Shown here one piece after another: positions 6,292 to 10,376 of a stretch of 10,376 nucleotides of DNA. The notes beneath the pieces were generated by a model. The model had not been told where the DNA came from. It saw only the letters and a program-made list of their open reading frames with translations, and searched no databases. Source of the stretch: JANRLJ01 sp034437895. GTDB taxonomy: Bacteria; Chloroflexota; Anaerolineae; Aggregatilineales; Phototrophicaceae. Each line of letters starts with the position of its first letter. Position 1 is the stretch's first letter. The stretch spans positions 1 through 10,376 of the forward strand of contig DAOTTO010000538.1 of NCBI GenBank assembly GCA_034437895.1, in the 5' to 3' direction. The position numbers were made by a program, and so were the translations under genes.

Positions 6292-7422
6292 ATGTGGAGA
6301 CGAATGTTAACCACAAAATCACAAGCCGTTCCGAATCTCGTTTTGGCGCAGCGCGTCGTGGATAAAATGGCGGCTGCTGCCCAACATTATGCCGAAGATG
6401 AGACCGGCGAAGCCATGCTTGGCCTGTTTATGTCGGGTACGAATACCAATGGTGTACCGACGATTTATGTACTGGATACGATCTCGCCGGAAGCAGGCGC
6501 ACCAGAAGCGACTGCCGTCCGTGAGCGTTATGCCTTCGAGCAAGGCGACGAAAGCCATTACGAAATTTTCACTTGGCTCAGTTATAACTGGGAAGCGCAG
6601 CGAGAAAAACGCCGCAAAAGTTACGGCAGCGCCCAACAAGCCAAGTGGGATGTGGAACTGCGCCATATTGGGGACTGGCACAAGCAACCCGGTTTTATGA
6701 TCGCACCCAGCGGCGGTGATTTGATGTCCGCACTCGATCAGATGGCAGACGAAGAAAACGATTTTGAATTTTTACTCGCGCCGATTGTGACCGTCGGGCA
6801 TCCCATAACCATTCAAGCGGGAACGGGGGTCAATTACATCACCGTGCCACAAGCCGACGGCACACAGATTCGTGTCGATTTTTGGTATATTCACCGCGAT
6901 ATTCGCTTGTTCCAGCCGATTAACCCCGTCATCTATCCTGATGACCAACTTCCGAGCCTGCCAGAGTATCCTTGGCATCTCAAAAACGCCGCCCGCGCCG
7001 AACTCGAATTCGCCCGTTTGCAGCAGGATAAATTGGCTTATTCGATCTTAATCTGGGACACAGACGATAATCTGCCGCTGGAAGTCTGCATTTCGGCGGC
7101 GCGAATGGGTGGGAGTAAAGTTTTTTTGATCGTCACCGCGTGGAATTATCCCGAAGTGCCACCCCGCATCCGGCTTGCACCGCCCACTGGCATGAGCGAA
7201 GATCAGGATATTTACGACTGGTTCGGGCAGCAGTGGGACGACTCGGAAATCGTGGAAGACCCGCCCGGCTGGAAGTGGCTGCCGGATTTGAATCTGGTGG
7301 ATTATGTCCATGCAGTAGAAGCCGCACTCGGCTTGGATACGCTGATTAAAAATGAAGCGCAAACCCTCGAAATCAGGGTGGAAGCGCATATAAATCCAGA
7401 GCAACCGACAGATGAGACCTAA
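6292..7422 (+). CDS. JAB/JAMM-domain protein fused to a cysteine-less E2/RWD (UEV-like) domain
   Basis: 376 residues; GAAGGTGA overlaps the E2 stop codon and serves the ATG at 6292. ATG 6304 is an alternative with GGAG. Residues about 15-205 resemble a JAB/MPN domain: probable catalytic Glu37 in ETGEAMLG, then GDWHKQPG and APSGGD, giving His130, Ser140 and Asp143. The motif normally reads H-x-H-P; here the second zinc-binding His is Gln132, so peptidase activity may be lost or altered. Residues about 225-350 look like a second module of E2/RWD type: a helix, strands YSILIWD and LPLEVCI, FLIVTAWNYPEVPPRIRL with the YP..PP signature, then WKWLPDLNL and a final helix, with no Cys at the active position. 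This resembles eukaryotic UEV proteins. Known JAB partners in such operons remove or process ubiquitin-like proteins. Here binding or regulation is equally likely. Confidence 0.82.
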   Translation: MWRRMLTTKSQAVPNLVLAQRVVDKMAAAAQHYAEDETGEAMLGLFMSGTNTNGVPTIYVLDTISPEAGAPEATAVRERYAFEQGDESHYEIFTWLSYNWEAQREKRRKSYGSAQQAKWDVELRHIGDWHKQPGFMIAPSGGDLMSALDQMADEENDFEFLLAPIVTVGHPITIQAGTGVNYITVPQADGTQIRVDFWYIHRDIRLFQPINPVIYPDDQLPSLPEYPWHLKNAARAELEFARLQQDKLAYSILIWDTDDNLPLEVCISAARMGGSKVFLIVTAWNYPEVPPRIRLAPPTGMSEDQDIYDWFGQQWDDSEIVEDPPGWKWLPDLNLVDYVHAVEAALGLDTLIKNEAQTLEIRVEAHINPEQPTDET

Positions 7423-7446
7423 AAATCGCCAGAAAATAGGAACTTT

Positions 7447-8349
7447 ATGACCTGGGATCGCGTAGAAAGACTCATAGGCAAAGAAAATCTTAAACTGCTG
7501 GCGCAGAAGCGTGTCGGCATCGTCGGTCTTGGATCGGGCGGGGGATTCGTGGCGCAAAGTTTGGCAATGAGTGGCGTGGGTAAATTCGTCTTGGTGGATG
7601 CTGATGACCTTGAAGAAGCCAACATCTTGCGCCATGTGGCGGATCGGCGTGACATCGGACGACCCAAAGCCCAAATCATTGCTGATCTGATTCACCATCG
7701 TAACCCTGATGCCGAAATCGAAGTACACGTTGGCAGAATTGAAGACCACACCAACGCGCTGGATAATCTTGATTTGCTCGTCGTCGGCGTGGATGGCGAA
7801 GGCGCGAAGTATGTCATCAATGAAGCGTGTTTGCAGCGCGATTTAGTGGCGATTTACGCAGGTGTGTATGAGCGTGGCGAGGGCGGCGATGTCGTCGTGA
7901 TTCATCCGTATGACGGCCCCTGTTATGCGTGTTGGGCGGCGGAACTGCGCGAAGGGTTGACGATCACTAACGCAGCGGGTGAACTCGATTATGGCATGAT
8001 CGGTCCCGAAGGAACGCTGGAAGCCGAGCCGGGGTTGTGGCTGCATGTCGTCCGTGTGGCAGCGGCACAAACCGATTTGGCGCTCAAGTTCTTGCTGCAA
8101 GAAACCGATCATTATCAGGAACTACCTGCCAATACGCTAATTCTCGCCAATAATGCGATTGAGATCATTGAAGGCGAGGTCACGCCGCCCCACTCCGCCT
8201 TGTGGATCGACATCGCCCGCGACCCCGATTGTCTGGTATGTGGGGATCGGGTACGCGCTGGTCAGCAAACCGACGCTTCACCAGAATCGGCTTATTCTTT
8301 AAGCGACTTGATGAGCGAAATGGAACTGAAACTCGAAGATGACGCATAA
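7447..8349 (+). CDS. E1-like (ThiF/MoeB family) ubiquitin-activating adenylyltransferase
   Basis: 300 residues; AGGA lies five bases before the ATG, 24 bases after the JAB gene. ThiF/MoeB/E1 landmarks are all present: nucleotide loop GLGSGGG (27-33), VDADDLEEANILRH (Asp51, Asp53, Arg62), GRPKA (Lys74), Asp116 in VVGVDGEG, INEACL, and two CxxC pairs (Cys159/162 and Cys262/265) for a structural zinc. It should bind ATP and adenylate the C-terminal Gly of a ubiquitin-like protein. The only other Cys is Cys128 in INEACL, which lies before the first CxxC. The crossover loop (about 170-200), where E1 and ThiF carry the thioester or persulphide Cys, has none, so this enzyme may stop at the adenylate, as MoeB does. 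It closes the E2-JAB-E1 operon. A sulphur-carrier role is possible, but the E2 neighbour argues for conjugation. Confidence 0.92.
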   Translation: MTWDRVERLIGKENLKLLAQKRVGIVGLGSGGGFVAQSLAMSGVGKFVLVDADDLEEANILRHVADRRDIGRPKAQIIADLIHHRNPDAEIEVHVGRIEDHTNALDNLDLLVVGVDGEGAKYVINEACLQRDLVAIYAGVYERGEGGDVVVIHPYDGPCYACWAAELREGLTITNAAGELDYGMIGPEGTLEAEPGLWLHVVRVAAAQTDLALKFLLQETDHYQELPANTLILANNAIEIIEGEVTPPHSALWIDIARDPDCLVCGDRVRAGQQTDASPESAYSLSDLMSEMELKLEDDA

Positions 8350-8548
8350 ATTGGCAACATTGAATAATGCCAAGACGAGGGTAAAGTGGGTTTTATCCCT
8401 ACAAAATTCCTACAATGTCTTAATCTAGGCTTGTGCGCCACTTGAAGTAATTGTGATAGGATAACTTAAGTAAGGAAAGGAGAATGGCAGTCAGCGCATC
8501 TATTCATGAGCGACAAGATGAACATACGCGCACTGCTGACTCAAAACG
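8350..8548. other. Intergenic gap with hairpins and a strong orphan ribosome-binding site
   Basis: After the E1 stop, TTGGCA (8351-8356) pairs with TGCCAA (8368-8373) across an 11-base loop. AGGGTAAA and TTTTATCCCT (about 8379-8400) form a second, bulged hairpin. Neither is followed by a T-run, so termination is uncertain. At 8471-8476 TAAGGA lies seven bases before an ATG at 8484. This is one of the best initiation sites in the window, yet it opens a frame different from that of the small protein at 8549. Confidence 0.5.
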
Positions 8549-8836
8549 ATGGAAGAAAATAACAACACGCCCACCCAAGAAGACACGAATCCGGTTGCAG
8601 AGGTCAATGCGCCCCTGCCGCCTTCAACTGCACCCGCTGAAAATGCGATGGATGAACGCCTGGAACGGCTAGGCGGCGAACCAGCGCCGGTGATAACGCC
8701 GGAGGAATTCGCCCGCCTGCAAAAAGCGGGTCAGGTACATATCGATTCTCGCGGGCGTGTCCGCACCAGCCGCCGCAGCACAGATGCCGATGCCGGTGTT
8801 TCGCTGCGTAAACGTAGAGCATGGTATGCCCAATAA
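8549..8836 (+). CDS. Small, probably disordered protein of unknown function
   Basis: 95 residues from ATG 8549, which has no ribosome-binding site; the only in-frame stop upstream is at 8537. The first 35 residues are rich in Asn, Thr, Glu, Pro and Ala and look disordered. A short charged stretch (DERLERLGGEP, 35-45) and a plausible helix (TPEEFARLQKAG) follow. The tail is basic (SRRS, RKRR) and ends WYAQ. I do not recognise the family. The last 11 bases overlap the methyltransferase gene, so the two are probably translationally coupled. One extra A in the AAAA run at 8543-8546 would join it to the frame opened at ATG 8484, which has an excellent ribosome-binding site, giving a protein of about 117 residues. 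A sequencing or assembly slip is therefore possible. It is not an obvious beta-grasp ubiquitin-like protein. Confidence 0.55.
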   Translation: MEENNNTPTQEDTNPVAEVNAPLPPSTAPAENAMDERLERLGGEPAPVITPEEFARLQKAGQVHIDSRGRVRTSRRSTDADAGVSLRKRRAWYAQ

Positions 8837-10073
8837 TGACAATAATCACCCGCTGGTAGAAATCCTCCGTCAGCACGGCGAATTTATAGACCCGTATGTC
8901 GCGGCGGCCTTTTGGTCTGTGCCGCGTGGTTTGTTTCTGCCGGGTGTCCCGGAAGAAATCGTTAACTCGGATACTTCGGTGGATATTACCTTTGACAAGG
9001 ATGGCGAGGTCATCTGTTCCTCAGCGATGCCTAGCACCATCGCCTACATGCTGCGCCAATTAGAACCGCATAACGGCTTGAATGTGCTGGAAATCGGCAC
9101 AGGGACGGGCTATAGTGCCGCATTGATGCGTCATCTGGTGGGGCCTAACGGCAATGTGACCACACTGGAACTCGACCCTATTGCCGCGCAAATGGCGCAG
9201 GATAATTTACTCCGTGCGGGAATCAGCGGCGTGAACGTCGTGAATACTGATGGTTCGATGGGTTACGCGCCCCGCGCCGCCTATGACCGCATCGTGGCAA
9301 CCGTTGGCTTATGGGATGTGCCGCCTGTTTGGGTTCATCAGCTCAAAGCCAATGGCTTGTTGGTCGTCCCAATTTGGCTGGATGGATTACAAGTGAGCGC
9401 GGCCTTTGAGCCGCAAGCTGACGGTACGCTGCTCAGTACCCGCAATATGCCGACGGCCTTCGTGTACTTGCGTGGTGCTTTGGCAGGCCCTAATGTCCGC
9501 AAACGCATCGGCAGCACTGGTCTCACACTCTTGACGGACGATGCGCGGCAGATTGACTCGGCAGCCATGAGCCTGCTGCTGGCGGACGATCAAGATCAAT
9601 GTCATCTTGGTTATCCGTTGGATTCAACCCAATATTGGTACGGCTTTTTACCTTATATGATGCTGCGTGAAACCGAAAACGATATCTTCGCGCTCTATTA
9701 TGTGGCGGAAGGGCTTTCAGCTTTCGGCATCGAAGGCAAGGGCTTCGCATTCTTCTCGCCGGGGAGCGCCTGCTTTGTGCCTTATCTTGGCTTAGGGCTA
9801 ACGCACTGCTTCGCTGGCGCAGATGCCTTTTTGACGGTTGAAGAGCATCTTCATGACTGGAATCAAGCCGAGCGTCCCGGTATTGACTGCCTCCGCCTGC
9901 GCTTGATCCCTAAAGAACAGGGCAAGCCCGAAATCACTATCGGCAAAATCTATGAGCGCCGCGATCACTATCTGCACGTTTGGCAGGAGTTACCCGAAAA
10001 AGATGACATCTCCGAATCTCAGCCCGACCAAAACAACGTTGATGAGTCCGCTGCCGACAATAACGCTGCATGA
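8826..10073 (+). CDS. Long protein-L-isoaspartate O-methyltransferase (PCMT)-like protein
   Basis: 415 residues from ATG 8826; the frame is open further upstream, but that would overlap the small gene much more. The N-terminal 215 residues follow the PCMT family: FWSVPRGLFLPG (29-40), SSAMPSTIAYML (65-76, where the family has SQP), the AdoMet loop VLEIGTGTGYSAA (87-99), an acidic strand end LELDP (114-118) and YDRIVATVG (153-161). A second part of roughly 190 residues (220-415) contains WYGFLPYMMLRE and GKGFAFF, and ends in an acidic, Asn/Asp-rich tail. Housekeeping PCMT is about 210 residues, so this is a long form. Long forms are known in peptide-modifying (RiPP) gene sets as well as standalone. 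It should methylate isoaspartate or aspartate side chains of a protein or peptide. It overlaps the small gene upstream and the Nudix gene downstream. Confidence 0.86.
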   Translation: MPNNDNNHPLVEILRQHGEFIDPYVAAAFWSVPRGLFLPGVPEEIVNSDTSVDITFDKDGEVICSSAMPSTIAYMLRQLEPHNGLNVLEIGTGTGYSAALMRHLVGPNGNVTTLELDPIAAQMAQDNLLRAGISGVNVVNTDGSMGYAPRAAYDRIVATVGLWDVPPVWVHQLKANGLLVVPIWLDGLQVSAAFEPQADGTLLSTRNMPTAFVYLRGALAGPNVRKRIGSTGLTLLTDDARQIDSAAMSLLLADDQDQCHLGYPLDSTQYWYGFLPYMMLRETENDIFALYYVAEGLSAFGIEGKGFAFFSPGSACFVPYLGLGLTHCFAGADAFLTVEEHLHDWNQAERPGIDCLRLRLIPKEQGKPEITIGKIYERRDHYLHVWQELPEKDDISESQPDQNNVDESAADNNAA

Positions 10074-10376
10074 TGTACGCGCTGCCATCGCGTTAGTTGA
10101 TTTTGACTGCATCGCGGCACAAGCGCGGATGTCGCCCCAGCCACGCGGCCCCCGCCCGGAAAACGCTGGAACTCCGCCGCGTGAAGCTGGGGTGCTGGCG
10201 CTGATTTATCCCGAAGTCGATAACGAGATTCATATCGTCCTCACGCGCCGGACGGAAACCCTGCGCGGTCACAGCGGACAGATCAGCTTCCCCGGCGGCA
10301 AGCGCGATCCAGAGGATGTGTCGTTTGCAGCAACCGCGCTGCGTGAAACGTGTGAAGAACTCGGCGTATGCGATTC
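10042..10376 (+). CDS. Nudix hydrolase, CoA diphosphatase (NudL/UPF0035) type, 3' end outside window
   Basis: The first 111 codons of a gene that runs off the window. ATG 10042 overlaps the methyltransferase gene by 32 bases in another frame, with TTG 10039 directly before it; ATG 10129 is a later alternative. The sequence has the CoA-diphosphatase signature: IVLTRRTETLRGHSGQISF (65-83), then FPGGKRDPED leading into the Nudix box helix TALRETCEELGV (98-109), with the metal-binding REtcEE residues. Such enzymes split CoA and its derivatives into 3',5'-ADP and phosphopantetheine. The overlap suggests co-expression with the methyltransferase, though a functional link is not evident. Assignment to the family is firm; the C-terminal part cannot be judged. 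Confidence 0.92.
   Translation, partial: MSPLPTITLHDVRAAIALVDFDCIAAQARMSPQPRGPRPENAGTPPREAGVLALIYPEVDNEIHIVLTRRTETLRGHSGQISFPGGKRDPEDVSFAATALRETCEELGVCD

Noticed and set aside
7048..7749. Minus-strand open frame of 233 codons over the JAB and E1 genes
   Set aside because: It overlaps two genes with clear family motifs on the plus strand and shows no coherent domain.
8351..8400. Hairpins after the E1 gene considered as a terminator
   Set aside because: The stems are short or bulged and lack a T-run, so transcription may continue into the next gene set.
8484..8672. 62-codon frame starting at the strong ribosome-binding site
   Set aside because: Its Arg/Lys/Trp-rich composition looks like out-of-frame translation of the small gene. 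Only its start region is retained as a possible frame-shifted start or leader.

Overview
The window looks like chromosomal DNA of a free-living bacterium, most likely a member of the Chloroflexota (Anaerolineae-like). This is inference from gene content: a secreted SH3/SGNH hydrolase, a PQQ-type sugar dehydrogenase-like propeller with Ig, DUF11 and LPxTG-type anchor, a free-standing receiver protein with a TTG start, and GC-rich inverted repeats between genes. No rRNA, tRNA, transposase, integrase, phage gene or CRISPR array was seen.

Layout. Positions 1-1216 hold one small response-regulator receiver gene (minus strand) between two oppositely oriented copies of a GC-rich palindromic repeat. 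Positions 1217-5380 hold three genes for exported proteins: an SH3-like/SGNH-hydrolase lipase-esterase (plus), a large sortase-type surface protein with a sugar-dehydrogenase-like beta-propeller (minus), and a six-cysteine secreted protein of unknown function (minus) with a clear promoter and intrinsic terminator. Positions 5383-5810 are a divergent intergenic region.

Positions 5811-8349 are the highlight: a compact plus-strand operon of an E2-like (UBC-fold) protein, a JAB/JAMM-domain protein fused to what looks like a cysteine-less E2/RWD (UEV-like) domain, and a ThiF/MoeB-type E1-like adenylyltransferase. This is the architecture of a prokaryotic ubiquitin-like conjugation/deconjugation system, related in kind to the CBASS Cap2/Cap3 and Bil/Bub systems but apparently not identical to them. 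Peculiarities seen here: no recognisable ubiquitin-like gene in the window, an E1 without a Cys at the usual thioester position, and a JAMM motif in which the second zinc-binding His is Gln.

Positions 8484-10376 hold a second plus-strand set with overlapping ends: a small, probably disordered protein, a long protein-L-isoaspartate methyltransferase-like protein with a C-terminal extension of about 190 residues, and the 5' part of a CoA-diphosphatase-type Nudix hydrolase running off the window. Whether this set belongs functionally with the E2-JAB-E1 operon is unknown, but all six genes are co-oriented. If they do work together, the E1 would adenylate a C-terminus, the E2 would accept it on Cys96, and the JAB-UEV protein would bind and/or remove the modifier. 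The modifier itself is the missing piece.
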